A stretch of 64,000 nt of DNA from Marseilla massiliensis (GTDB taxonomy: Bacteria; Bacteroidota; Bacteroidia; Bacteroidales; Bacteroidaceae). The first letter of the stretch is position 1, and every line of letters starts with the position of its first letter. A model generated the notes under the pieces. It saw nothing but the letters and a program-made list of their open reading frames with translations, did no database searches and had not been told where the DNA came from. The DNA is taken from positions 51,520 to 115,519 of the forward strand of contig NZ_JACJJG010000003.1 of assembly GCF_016899855.1 (NCBI RefSeq), read 5' to 3'. Positions 1-8,716 of the stretch are shown here, in pieces. The position numbers and the translations under genes are program-made.

Positions 1-1043
1 ACGCAACGGGCTGTTCTTCAATTTATTCAGCTTCTATACCATCAACGCCTTACTGTAAGAACGCTGACGGTCACGGACCTGCATTTGACAACTCACTCTT
101 TGAGGACTTCTGCGAGTTTGGTATGGGAATGGTACTCGGAAACAAGAAGATGAAAGAGCGTGTTACTATACTGCTCAATGAAGCTATCGCAAAAGATGAT
201 ACTCCTGCTGAGTTCAAGGCTGCTGCTCAAGAGTGGATTGAAGGCAAGGAGGACGCTGATGCTTCTAAGGCTGCAGCTGCTAAGCTTAAACCGCTTATCG
301 CTTCAGGTGCAGAGGCAGGTTGTCCGATATGCAAAGAGCTGAAGACACTTGATCACTATCTTGTTAAACGCAGCCAGTGGATCATCGGCGGTGACGGTGC
401 TTCTTACGACATTGGTTACGGAGGTCTCGACCATGTGATAGCAAGTGGTGAGGATGTAAATATCCTTGTACTTGATACTGAGGTTTATTCAAATACAGGT
501 GGACAGTCGTCAAAAGCAACTCCTCTCGGCGCAATCGCACAATTTGCAGCTCAGGGTAAGCGTATACGCAAGAAGGATCTTGGTCTTATGGCAACAACTT
601 ATGGTTATGTATATGTCGCACAGATTGCAATGGGCGCAGACAACGCACAGTGCTTGAAGGCTATCCGTGAGGCTGAAGCATACCATGGACCTTCTGTCAT
701 CATCGCATATGCTCCTTGTATCAATCACGGATTGAAGGCTAAAGGCGGTATGGGCAAGAGTCAGGCTGAGGAAGCTAAGGCTGTTGAATGCGGATACTGG
801 CACTTGTGGAGATATAATCCAGAACTTGCTGAGCAGGGTAAGAATCCGTTTACACTCGATTCTAAGGAGCCGGATTGGAGTAAGTTCCATGACTTCCTGT
901 TGGGCGAGGTTCGTTATCTCTCTGTAAAGAAGGCTTATCCTAACGAAGCAGAAGAACTGTTCGCAGAAGCAGAGCGCATGGCTAAATTGCGTTATAAGAG
1001 CTACATCCGCAAGTCTAAGGAAGATTGGAGCGAAGAAGCGTAA
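1..1043 (+). CDS. nifJ: Pyruvate:ferredoxin (flavodoxin) oxidoreductase, C-terminal part
   Basis: This is the 3' end of the large single-chain PFOR, which oxidises pyruvate to acetyl-CoA and CO2 with reduction of ferredoxin in the cytoplasm. The reading frame is open from base 3 without a start, so the gene continues off the left edge; the ATG at 123 is internal. The visible part begins ATGCSSIY, a conserved stretch of the thiamine diphosphate domain. It continues with the TPP/Mg motif GDGASYDIGYGGLDH, the DTEVYSNTGGQ segment, and the family's ending with basic and acidic residues. It is followed directly by a strong terminator, so it is the last gene of its transcript. Confidence 0.95.
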   Translation, partial: ATGCSSIYSASIPSTPYCKNADGHGPAFDNSLFEDFCEFGMGMVLGNKKMKERVTILLNEAIAKDDTPAEFKAAAQEWIEGKEDADASKAAAAKLKPLIASGAEAGCPICKELKTLDHYLVKRSQWIIGGDGASYDIGYGGLDHVIASGEDVNILVLDTEVYSNTGGQSSKATPLGAIAQFAAQGKRIRKKDLGLMATTYGYVYVAQIAMGADNAQCLKAIREAEAYHGPSVIIAYAPCINHGLKAKGGMGKSQAEEAKAVECGYWHLWRYNPELAEQGKNPFTLDSKEPDWSKFHDFLLGEVRYLSVKKAYPNEAEELFAEAERMAKLRYKSYIRKSKEDWSEEA

Positions 1044-1095
1044 ATTAAATGAGAAAGAAGTTGTGCGTTGAAAAACCTCAACTGACACATATTTT

Positions 1096-1134
1096 AAAAG
1101 AGATTGCATATTTACGATATATGCAATCTCTTTT
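1096..1134 (+). terminator. Rho-independent terminator after PFOR gene
   Basis: Perfect 16-bp inverted repeat (1096-1111 and 1119-1134) with a 7-nt loop; the stem's base is A4/T4, giving a U tail on the PFOR transcript. The A/T symmetry means it could also act on the opposite strand. Confidence 0.85.
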
Positions 1135-1300
1135 ACTTATAAAGACATTAAGACAAAACCAATAATAAAATAAATCACTGTCGCGCAAATATAAAATCCG
1201 CAGATAACTCTGTTTATATTAACATTGGCACTATCTCCCGTTATATTTCCAAGCATTAAATGCTGTAAAATATTTTGATACAGACTTCAGCAACTGTCAG

Positions 1301-2821
1301 TCATGGTACAATCCAAACCATCTTGCGCAGATATTTTATTATGAAATAAACAGAAAAAATGATGACATATATAAGCAGTGTTTGCACAGCACTGATATTT
1401 ATGCCTTCAATACTTGCGCCTGGCAAAGATGCAACAAAGGATACACATGCGTTCATGAAGTCAACAACTTCTGTCAAAACTCTGCACAGCCAAGCCTGAA
1501 ACCATGGAAGATAGCCTGAAAGGAATATGGCAACTGTGCCATACAGAATAGCCGTTGATACTGGTATAACTACAAAATTAGTCAGCAGGAAATAACATGA
1601 GAAGCGGCCAAAGTATAACGCTACCAATGGTGCAACACCAAGCTGAGCCGCAAAAGAAACTGATGTCATCTGCCATATCCATTTTAATATAAGTATCTTC
1701 TTAAATGATTCAGGCATAATATGATACACAGGTTCGTAAAATACAAGAATGAACATTACGGACAGGAATGACATCTGAAAACCTATGTCATAAAGATTCA
1801 ATGGATTTGCAACTAACACAACAACTGCGGCTACGGCAAGAACATTCAGGGACATACGGTCACGACGAAGGAGACTGACAAAAGAATAAATGGTCAGCAT
1901 TACCGCTGAACGCAAGGCTGATACCGGCAAACCGGCAATAAATACGTAAATCCATATAGCGCATATTATCATCACCTGGGCCACTACAGACCTGCTACGC
2001 CCAAAGAACAGTATCGTCAGCATGGCATAAATTATGCTTAAATGGAGCCCCGACAATGATAATACATGCAAAGCACCTGATACGGAATATTCTTCCGTCA
2101 TTCTGTCTGACATGGAAATACGGTCGCCCAGAGTCATCGCAGCCAATATGGCATAGCCTTGTCCGTCAAATCCTAACCGCCTTAAATGCCCAAGTAATGT
2201 GTTGCGAAACTTAAGGGCCTTTATCTTTGTTCGTTCAATATATGATAAGTTATTTAAGCTGACAGCCTTACTATACCAATCGTCAACGTATAAAAATACA
2301 GTTGCCGAGAAACCGTGATTCAAAAGATATTGGGCATAATCAAATTTTCCGGAGCCAAAATTTTTCGGCTTCCTTAATTTGGCGCGTGCTACAATGCCGG
2401 AGCCTGGAGCAATACCCTCGGCCATGGCATTTCTGTAAAAACTCGCCTTTACCTTCATCGGCCGTTCCATGCTGGAAACCAACATATCACAGCGCACAAC
2501 TTTACCAGAAACAACAGGACTACTTATAACAACGGCTTCAAACGTTATTTCATCTTTTGGTAATTCAACATTTATTTTCGACAATTCCATGGATGTAAGA
2601 CAACCTCCAAGGAAGACGAAGGTAACAAATATGGCCACTGTCTGCACTACGGCATTCTTCTTCAAACATATTGACGACACAAACGAAACGATCAATGCAA
2701 TGTACCAACTCCATTCTGAAATAATGCCATAAAGCTCCTTGCCGGCAATTATGCCGGCAACAAGAAACACCACCAAGCGCAGAACCGGATACAGTTGGAT
2801 TCGTCCGTTTACCTTCATCAC
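1301..2821 (-). CDS. comEC: ComEC/Rec2-family DNA uptake channel without the hydrolase domain
   Basis: Polytopic inner-membrane protein of 506 aa, homologous to the channel that carries single-stranded DNA into the cytoplasm during transformation. The N-terminus has two membrane segments and a DUF4131-like beta region. The competence domain follows, with its signature HVLSLSGLHLSI near residue 255 and many hydrophobic helices. It ends in a transmembrane helix and basic tail, so the C-terminal metallo-beta-lactamase domain found in many full-length ComEC proteins is absent. It stands alone with its own -7 box 60 bp upstream. Family assignment is firm; a role in natural transformation here is inferred. 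Confidence 0.88.
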   Translation of the reverse strand: MMKVNGRIQLYPVLRLVVFLVAGIIAGKELYGIISEWSWYIALIVSFVSSICLKKNAVVQTVAIFVTFVFLGGCLTSMELSKINVELPKDEITFEAVVISSPVVSGKVVRCDMLVSSMERPMKVKASFYRNAMAEGIAPGSGIVARAKLRKPKNFGSGKFDYAQYLLNHGFSATVFLYVDDWYSKAVSLNNLSYIERTKIKALKFRNTLLGHLRRLGFDGQGYAILAAMTLGDRISMSDRMTEEYSVSGALHVLSLSGLHLSIIYAMLTILFFGRSRSVVAQVMIICAIWIYVFIAGLPVSALRSAVMLTIYSFVSLLRRDRMSLNVLAVAAVVVLVANPLNLYDIGFQMSFLSVMFILVFYEPVYHIMPESFKKILILKWIWQMTSVSFAAQLGVAPLVALYFGRFSCYFLLTNFVVIPVSTAILYGTVAIFLSGYLPWFQAWLCRVLTEVVDFMNACVSFVASLPGASIEGINISAVQTLLIYVIIFSVYFIIKYLRKMVWIVP

Positions 2822-2881
2822 GTTACATCAAGTAGTTTGGATATGTCGCATTGAAGCATAGACATGTTTTCACGTTATAAT

Positions 2882-2890
2882 GCAAATATA
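2882..2890 (-). promoter_or_regulatory. -7 promoter box for comEC
   Basis: On the minus strand this reads TATATTTGC, matching the Bacteroidetes sigma-ABfr -7 consensus TAnnTTTG, about 60 bp before the comEC start. The matching -33 element is weak. Confidence 0.5.
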
Positions 2891-3011
2891 AAACATTTTA
2901 TTGATGAAAGGAAACAACGACGAATAAAAAACTCTTTATGTGTTCAAGAAAACACATTACCCAAATGCCCAGTACAATATTCGGAAATATAATAAAGCCC
3001 GGCAATATTAT

Positions 3012-3086
3012 CAAACGCAGTCAATGACATTGCAAAATGCCGTGTTTTAAACGATAAACGACGGTGTTTTACAATGTCATTGACCG
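3012..3086. repeat. Intergenic 22-bp-period repeat that also forms a long hairpin
   Basis: The 400-bp space 2822-3222 has no gene. It holds a hairpin with 12-bp perfect outer arms TCAATGACATTG (3021-3032) and its complement (3072-3083), with further pairing (CCGT / ACGG) inside. The same stretch can be read as units of exactly 22 bp (aligned G at 3044 and 3066) of the type AAA..CCGTGTTTTA. It may terminate the transcript of the gene ending at 3223. It belongs to the dispersed 22-bp family described under findings. Confidence 0.6.
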
Positions 3087-3222
3087 CATTTCATTTTATA
3101 AGTAATGCACGCCCATCCACTGAAAGAAAGGATTTATATCACCTATGGAAATTGTAAATCAAAAGATAAGTCATACTTAAAAGTGATAATTTATAATCGC
3201 ACTTGAGTTGTGAGCATTATCG

Positions 3223-3954
3223 TCACCTACCCATAGTTTCCTTTACTTTTGCCAACAGGTTTGGAATGTCCAATTTCTGGGGACACTTAGCTATGCATTT
3301 GCCGCATGAAACATTAGCTTTACGTATAAGAGTTATACTTTCGTCCGGTGACGAATGGCCTGTAGCCAAAATAATGTTTGCTTCTGCGCAAATCTCCATT
3401 ACTTTTACAACTTCAGGCAATACATTGCCATTGTCATCCAATACCGGAATGCCTCGCTCTTTACGTCCTTCATATTTGTATTGGTATGAAGCGTCCAATG
3501 TCGGCAGCCATATACAGCGGCAAAGACCTCCGCTTGTTTCTACGGCTTTACGCGCAGCGAAAGGGTTAACCCTATCACCGTGAACTCGATTCATGCAAAA
3601 ACTTCCATAACATTCAGCTCCAGATAGTGCCTGACGTATAATATACGCCCTGTCATGACAGCTGAAATCATTAGACTTAAACATAACGGCACGATAACCG
3701 GCATGCACGGCATCTTGCATAAAATGATATTCATCAATGCACCGCTCACGTGAATCAGGACTACAGTGCAAATGAATGTCACACACTCCTTTTAATATTG
3801 CATCACCTGTTAATTTGTCATTTTCAGCATTATCAATTTTAGGCAACATTTCCATTGCCTGGCCAGGAAGAATACTCTTCATAAAAAACGCCCCTCCGAC
3901 AATTGAGGAAGTCTTGATAAAACTTCTCCGGTTTATTTTTCCGTTATCTGTCAT
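3223..3954 (-). pseudogene. Chimeric remnant: amidohydrolase-like (DUF6282-like) N-part fused to an aldo/keto-reductase-like Fe-S tail
   Basis: 243-aa open frame. Residues 5-30 are a twin-arginine-like export signal (RRSFIKTSSIVGG). The body contains DIHLHCSPD near residue 60, the HxH metal-binding start of amidohydrolase-type barrels, and runs to ILATGHSSPDESITLIRKA near residue 215. It then changes abruptly to VSCGKCIAKCPQKLDIPNLL, which looks like the half ferredoxin C-terminus of Fe-S aldo/keto reductases; the first cysteine of that motif is missing at the joint. I infer an in-frame deletion that fused two neighbouring genes. The product lacks the end of the barrel and is probably inactive. 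A -7 box lies just upstream at 3970. Confidence 0.65.
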
Positions 3955-3969
3955 AGCTCTATTTTTTAT

Positions 3970-3978
3970 GCAAAGATA
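3970..3978 (-). promoter_or_regulatory. -7 promoter box for the chimeric gene
   Basis: Reads TATCTTTGC on the minus strand, 16 bp upstream of the start at 3954. Confidence 0.5.
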
Positions 3979-4158
3979 ATCGCATAAGATAAAATATATA
4001 GTAACACTTTTATCGAGATTTGTATTTCTTTTACTGATTATGAGTTGTTCTTATTTGTTTTTAGCTATATTGACTGGCTTATCATAATAGCAAAATCATA
4101 TAAATACATATTTTCAATCATTTTTTTTCTAATTATTAAGTATCTCACTTTTTTGTAT

Positions 4159-4167
4159 TATCTTTGC
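4159..4167 (+). promoter_or_regulatory. -7 promoter box for the methylmalonyl-CoA epimerase operon
   Basis: TATCTTTGC on the plus strand matches TAnnTTTGC; the start codon chosen for the epimerase is 93 bp downstream, leaving a 5' leader. No clear -33 TTTG is visible. Confidence 0.5.
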
Positions 4168-4259
4168 AACGGATAATTAATCGGTACTAATATATGAAAA
4201 ATACATTTCATCCGTATCGTGCGTTATCTTATGGCAAATCTTATTTAAATGATAATAGT

Positions 4260-4664
4260 ATGAAAATTTCACGTATTGAACATTTGGGTATTGCCGTTCC
4301 GAGCATAGAGGAAGCCCTACCCTATTTCGAGAATGTTTTAGGTCTAAAGTGTTATGCTGTAGAAGAAGTGGCAGACCAGAAAGTAAAGACTGCCTTTCTA
4401 AAATGCGGCGAGGTAAAGCTCGAATTACTTGAGCCGACATCTCCGGACAGTACAATACAAAAATGGCTCGATAAAGGCAACCACGGTGTTCACCATGTGG
4501 CATTCTGCATTGAAGATGGTGTAAGCAATGCATTGGCCGAATGTGAGAGTAAAGGTCTGCGCCTTATCGACAAAGCTCCAAGAAAAGGTGCGGAGAACCT
4601 TAACATAGCTTTTCTTCATCCGAAATCAACATGCGGAATACTCACCGAACTTTGTGAACAATAA
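4260..4664 (+). CDS. mce: Methylmalonyl-CoA epimerase
   Basis: 134-aa glyoxalase/VOC-fold enzyme that interconverts (R)- and (S)-methylmalonyl-CoA in the succinate-propionate pathway. The start at 4260 (MKISRIEHLGIAVPS) is preferred over the in-frame ATG at 4194 because the family begins with this first beta strand carrying the metal-binding His. Other metal ligands are seen in GVHHVAFCIED and in the final LHPKSTCGILTELCEQ. It stands just upstream of the decarboxylase alpha gene, which uses its product, separated by a large stem-loop. Confidence 0.93.
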   Translation: MKISRIEHLGIAVPSIEEALPYFENVLGLKCYAVEEVADQKVKTAFLKCGEVKLELLEPTSPDSTIQKWLDKGNHGVHHVAFCIEDGVSNALAECESKGLRLIDKAPRKGAENLNIAFLHPKSTCGILTELCEQ

Positions 4665-4694
4665 TAATATTATTATAAGGTATTAAGGCATGAC

Positions 4695-4743
4695 GGCTTT
4701 ATGAAATGTTGCGTTGCTTTTCAATGCAACATTTCATAAAGCC
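4695..4743. repeat. Perfect 18-bp stem-loop between mce and mmdA
   Basis: Arms at 4695-4712 and 4726-4743 are perfect reverse complements starting GGCTTTATGAAATG, with a 13-nt loop that can pair further. No T-run follows, so it is less a classic terminator than an mRNA processing or stability element, or an attenuator lowering read-through into mmdA. Confidence 0.7.
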
Positions 4744-4775
4744 CAACGGCCCTCACAACTAATAAATAAGAATCA

Positions 4776-6329
4776 ATGAGCAAACAAGTAGAAAAAATCA
4801 AGGAGCTTATCGCAAAACGCGAACAGGCTCGTCTCGGAGGTGGCGAAAAAGCCATTGAGAAACAGCATGCACGTGGCAAATATACGGCCCGTGAACGTAT
4901 TGACATGCTTCTTGATGAAGGAAGTTTCGAAGAGTTCGACATGTTCAAGCTGCACCGTTGTACCAACTTCGGCATGGAGAAAAAACAATATTTAGGCGAC
5001 GGTGTCGTTGCCGGATGTGGTACTATAGATGGAAGGCTGGTTTATATCTTCGCACAGGATTTTACTGTCAATGGCGGCTCTCTGTCTGAGACTATGGCTC
5101 AGAAGATATGCAAGGTTATGGATATGGCAATGAAAATGGGTGCCCCGGTTATCGGTATAAATGACTCGGGCGGTGCACGTATCCAGGAAGGTATATGTGC
5201 ATTGGCCGGATTTGCGGAAATCTTCGAACGCAACATTCTTGCTTCAGGTGTAATTCCACAGATCAGCGGAATTTTCGGGCCTTGCGCTGGTGGTGCCGTA
5301 TATTCTCCTGCATTGACTGACTTTACCCTGATGATGGAAAACACATCATACATGTTCCTTACCGGACCGAAAGTGGTAAAGACTGTGACTGGAGAGGATA
5401 TCGACCAGGAACATCTCGGTGGCGCAAGTGTACACTCTACGAAGAGTGGTGTAACACACTTTACTGCTTCAACTGAAGAAGAGGCAATGGAAATGATCAA
5501 GACATTGCTTAGCTACATTCCTTCTAACAACATGGAAGAGGCTCCACGAAAAGAATGCACCGACCCGATTAACCGTATGGAAGATTCGTTGAACGAAATA
5601 ATCCCGGAAGATCCAAATCAGGCTTATGATATGTACAAGGTTATCGGTGCGATAACTGACAACGGTGAATTCTTTGAAGTACAACCTAAATTTGCAAAAA
5701 ATATAATTGTGGGATTTGCACGTTTCAACGGGCAAAGTGTAGGTATCGTTGCAAACCAGCCTTCATGCTATGCCGGCGTATTGGATGTAAATTCAAGTAG
5801 AAAGGGAGCACGCTTTGTTCGATTCTGCGATGCGTTCAACATACCTATCGTCAGCCTTGTTGACGTTCCTGGATTCCTCCCTGGAACCGGTCAGGAATAT
5901 AATGCGGTCATCCTGCACGGAGCCCAGTTGCTTTATGCATATGGTGAAGCAACCGTACCAAAGGTTACAGTTACATTGCGTAAGAGCTATGGAGGAAGTC
6001 ATATCGTGATGGGTTGTAAGCAACTCCGTACAGACATTAACTATGCATGGCCTTCTGCTGAAATTGCAGTTATGGGTGCAAGTGGTGCCGTTGCTGTACT
6101 GTGTGCAAAGGAAGCAAAAGCGCAAGACGACCCCAAAGCCTTCCTTGCTGAGAAAGAGGAAGAATATACTGAAATGTTTGCAAATCCATACCAGGCTGCA
6201 AAATATGGATATATTGACGACGTTATAGAACCTCGAAATACACGCTTCCGTATTTGCCGTGCATTGGCTCAGTTGGCAACCAAGAGAGACGGACTGCCAG
6301 CCAAGAAACATGGCAATATCCCGATGTAA
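4776..6329 (+). CDS. mmdA: Methylmalonyl-CoA decarboxylase alpha / acyl-CoA carboxylase carboxyltransferase subunit
   Basis: 517-aa biotin-dependent carboxyltransferase with two crotonase-like halves. The N-half contains the acyl-CoA oxyanion region [11 protein letters not shown] near residue 130 and [13 protein letters not shown] near 168. The C-half contains [14 protein letters not shown] near 365 and the GGSHIVM and GASGAV segments. In Bacteroidales this subunit decarboxylates (S)-methylmalonyl-CoA to propionyl-CoA, passing CO2 to biotin on the carrier encoded 195 bp downstream. The gene sits between the epimerase and a small conserved gene plus the biotin carrier, so all four likely form one propionate-producing unit. 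The beta membrane subunit is not in the window, so a soluble propionyl-CoA carboxylase role cannot be excluded. Confidence 0.93.
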   Translation: MSKQVEKIKELIAKREQARLGGGEKAIEKQHARGKYTARERIDMLLDEGSFEEFDMFKLHRCTNFGMEKKQYLGDGVVAGCGTIDGRLVYIFAQDFTVNGGSLSETMAQKICKVMDMAMKMGAPVIGINDSGGARIQEGICALAGFAEIFERNILASGVIPQISGIFGPCAGGAVYSPALTDFTLMMENTSYMFLTGPKVVKTVTGEDIDQEHLGGASVHSTKSGVTHFTASTEEEAMEMIKTLLSYIPSNNMEEAPRKECTDPINRMEDSLNEIIPEDPNQAYDMYKVIGAITDNGEFFEVQPKFAKNIIVGFARFNGQSVGIVANQPSCYAGVLDVNSSRKGARFVRFCDAFNIPIVSLVDVPGFLPGTGQEYNAVILHGAQLLYAYGEATVPKVTVTLRKSYGGSHIVMGCKQLRTDINYAWPSAEIAVMGASGAVAVLCAKEAKAQDDPKAFLAEKEEEYTEMFANPYQAAKYGYIDDVIEPRNTRFRICRALAQLATKRDGLPAKKHGNIPM

Positions 6330-6359
6330 TTGTTTTCAATCATTTTAAAGCAAAGAACA

Positions 6360-6527
6360 ATGAACAAGAACGAAGTGTATGCAGCCATTGCACTGGCTTT
6401 GCATGAGTTCAACGGAAATAATGTGCATGACAAGGAAGCGGGAATCATCACCATCAAGAGCAAATATAGCGAATGGGAGATGCACTCGTTAAGCATGACA
6501 CCTCATCCACAAAATATTAAGCAATGA
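6360..6527 (+). CDS. Small conserved protein between mmdA and the biotin carrier gene
   Basis: 55-aa protein beginning MNKNEVYAAIALALHEF. It has an N-terminal helix and a short polar part with HDKEAGIITI and a SEWEMHSLSMT ending. It occupies the slot often held by the small OadG/MmdD-like subunit of biotin decarboxylases but lacks an obvious membrane segment, so I treat it as a soluble assembly or accessory protein (inference). Its stop overlaps the next start (ATGA at 6524), which shows translational coupling to the biotin carrier. The start at 6360 is chosen over the upstream in-frame ATG at 6330. Confidence 0.8.
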   Translation: MNKNEVYAAIALALHEFNGNNVHDKEAGIITIKSKYSEWEMHSLSMTPHPQNIKQ

Positions 6528-6958
6528 AAGAATACAAATATACAATCAACGGCAATAAGTATGAGGTTACTATTGCCGGCATAGAAGATAACATCGCAAA
6601 CGTCATAGTTAATGGCGAGGAATATAAAGTTGAAATGGAGAAAGAGCCGGAACCTGAAAAGAAGAAAGTTGTAGTAAAACCTGTGGCTCAACCGACTTCA
6701 GAAACCCAACCCGCAACTGGACACAGCGCAAAAGTAAATCTCAATAATGCAGTAAAGTCACCTTTACCTGGAGTTATAACCGAAATAAAGGTAGCTGTTG
6801 GAGATGAAGTTAAAGCCGGTGACACAGTTGTTGTACTCGAAGCGATGAAAATGGCCAACAATCTTGATGCTGAACGAGGCGGAAAAGTTACGGCTGTACT
6901 TGTAAGCGAAGGTGAAAGTGTCATGGAAGATACTCCATTGATTGTCATTGAATATTGA
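6524..6958 (+). CDS. Biotin carrier subunit (biotin/lipoyl attachment domain)
   Basis: 144-aa carrier that holds the covalently bound biotin of the decarboxylase. An N-terminal beta region (residues 1-45) is followed by a flexible linker rich in E, P, K and V. The C-terminal biotinyl domain (about 70-144) has the lysine attachment motif EAMKMAN and the hallmark SPLPGVI. It overlaps the preceding small gene by four bases and ends 18 bp before a strong terminator, so it closes the operon. Confidence 0.93.
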   Translation: MKEYKYTINGNKYEVTIAGIEDNIANVIVNGEEYKVEMEKEPEPEKKKVVVKPVAQPTSETQPATGHSAKVNLNNAVKSPLPGVITEIKVAVGDEVKAGDTVVVLEAMKMANNLDAERGGKVTAVLVSEGESVMEDTPLIVIEY

Positions 6959-6976
6959 ATAATCTAATTACACAAT

Positions 6977-7016
6977 AAAAAGAGGCCCCGGAATAATTAT
7001 TCTGGGGCCTCTTTTT
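6977..7016. terminator. Bidirectional terminator between the biotin carrier gene and the facing minus-strand genes
   Basis: GC-rich hairpin with arms AAAAAGAGGCCCC and GGGGCCTCTTTTT, near-perfect, ending in a T-run on both strands. It separates the convergent transcripts of the plus-strand biotin carrier and the minus-strand gene ending at 7047. Confidence 0.9.
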
Positions 7017-7046
7017 ATTTCTTATGATAATAAAGATTTAGCAAAA

Positions 7047-7172
7047 TTATTTATCTTCATTATAAGGTTGTCTCTTTACTTTAGATTTAGACAAATGCTT
7101 TTTCTTGCGTAACCATTCAGCTTTACGTTTTTCATATTCTGCCTGATGTCTTTCAAGAAAATTATCTGCCAT
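7047..7172 (-). CDS. Small basic conserved protein (41 aa)
   Basis: Short gene reading MADNFLERHQAEYEKRKAEW and ending KVKRQPYNEDK; it is strongly helical and very rich in Lys, Arg and Glu. Its start at 7172 lies inside the last codons of the DUF4270 gene (11-bp overlap), so the two are translationally coupled. Similar 40-aa proteins occur in other Bacteroidales as far as I recall, usually as hypothetical. Function unknown; the charge pattern would suit an RNA or ribosome contact, but that is speculation. Confidence 0.65.
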   Translation of the reverse strand: MADNFLERHQAEYEKRKAEWLRKKKHLSKSKVKRQPYNEDK

Positions 7173-8676
7173 CGTTATGATTAAATTTACTATATACAAC
7201 AGTCAAAGTTATCGGTGCATTGGGGTTTGCGCTTCCACCAACAAGACGTGTACTCGTAAGACTCATATCATGGACAACTTTAACAATCTGGCTTGAACTA
7301 TTCGTTGTCACTGATACAGGAATTATTACTACCTTATTCCAATTCTCATGTTCATCAATCCAATTGGGATTATCTGCCAATCCCGTATTTTTCGCATTAT
7401 ACATTGACGATATCATGCCGGAAATATTATCAAATGTATAAGTATTGTAATTATGTGCGGAAGATGAAGATGCACCGTCATAAGTGGCAATGAACGATCT
7501 TTGGTAATCAACAATATCCTCGTTCTCAAAGAAACTGTTAATACTGTCACTTGGTATCATCAACAATGTAGTCGGGACATCCAAGGCATATTCACTGTGG
7601 GTCTTATTATTGAGTCGTGTAAGTACAAGTTTTGCAGTATTCAATGTATCGTTCTCGTGTCCACGTCTGACCTCATCCACTGGCAAAGTAAGTTCAGTGA
7701 ATATTGCTGACGGTGTCTTAAGGTATGTACATGTGTTATCTTCGGCCAGATTATCTAATGATTTATCATCATTAACTATATTGGTTGTCTGCAGCACTTC
7801 TTCAGTACCTGCGAACGTAGAGGTACCTATATATGTTGAATCACTCTTGTATTTAAAATATATGTTCAACTGACTGACCGATACATATGCCATTGAACCC
7901 AATCCATCATTAATTTCAAAATAAAATCCGGGGCATACATTATGTATAAAATTATACGAATTCTTAAAATATTCGGGATTCTCATAATACTTGCGCATTA
8001 TGTAAGTACCAAAATTATTATATGTCTTTCCGTTTTTGTCTGTGTACGGCTGATTTAAATTAATTTTGATATTTGGGGTATAAGAACTTTCGTCAGCCCT
8101 TTCATCGTCACTAATGCTGAGGTCAACAAGAGTATAAGTTTTGTTGATTTTCATGCCGTCATTACCGACATATTCCTCTTTAGGATCGAAATTAGAATAA
8201 TATTTCTTATTCTCCTCCATTGGCTTGGACATCTCATAAGCCGTCATATTCATTGTGGCTAAAGAATCACCATAGTAGCTGGTATAAAAAAGGCGGATAT
8301 GGCATGAATCTGCAACAATTTTATTTATCATATCCTCCCTTGAGTCATTTTCATTAAATGCTTCAGAAAGACTTGCGATGCTGTCAATTTCGGGCAGTTC
8401 ATAATCCTCAAGTGTTCCAAATTGAGCCATAAAATCGCAGGTAATATAATTACCTGTTTCCGGATCCTTGATTTTTCCAAGATAGCCCGTCGTATTACGA
8501 GATAAAACAGAATCGACAACAACTGATTTTGAGGTGAGCTCAAAAGTATCAGTACTAACCTCAAGCATATCCATGTTATCCGTCAACGATGTACCTATTG
8601 TATCTGTAGTTTCGTCACATGCAGTAAACATCATCGCTGAGACAATTGTGACGACAGAAAAAAACTTTAACTTCAT
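7162..8676 (-). CDS. DUF4270 family lipoprotein
   Basis: 504-aa predicted outer-membrane or periplasmic lipoprotein. The signal peptide ends in the lipobox FTAC (Cys20), followed by acidic residues typical of Bacteroidetes lipoprotein sorting. The next part (SVVVDSVLSRNTTGYLGKIKDPETG) matches the DUF4270 start; the rest is beta-rich with several SxxTY repeats. In Bacteroidales this family is commonly found next to the GT5 gene and panC, as here. The molecular function of the family is unknown. Confidence 0.85.
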   Translation of the reverse strand: MKLKFFSVVTIVSAMMFTACDETTDTIGTSLTDNMDMLEVSTDTFELTSKSVVVDSVLSRNTTGYLGKIKDPETGNYITCDFMAQFGTLEDYELPEIDSIASLSEAFNENDSREDMINKIVADSCHIRLFYTSYYGDSLATMNMTAYEMSKPMEENKKYYSNFDPKEEYVGNDGMKINKTYTLVDLSISDDERADESSYTPNIKINLNQPYTDKNGKTYNNFGTYIMRKYYENPEYFKNSYNFIHNVCPGFYFEINDGLGSMAYVSVSQLNIYFKYKSDSTYIGTSTFAGTEEVLQTTNIVNDDKSLDNLAEDNTCTYLKTPSAIFTELTLPVDEVRRGHENDTLNTAKLVLTRLNNKTHSEYALDVPTTLLMIPSDSINSFFENEDIVDYQRSFIATYDGASSSSAHNYNTYTFDNISGMISSMYNAKNTGLADNPNWIDEHENWNKVVIIPVSVTTNSSSQIVKVVHDMSLTSTRLVGGSANPNAPITLTVVYSKFNHNDGR

Positions 8677-8716
8677 CTGGATTATTTAAATCTAATGAAC
8701 TAATATAATTTATTTT

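Noticed and set aside
510..1109. 199-aa open frame antisense to the PFOR gene
   Set aside because: Shadow of a strongly conserved gene, crossing the terminator region.
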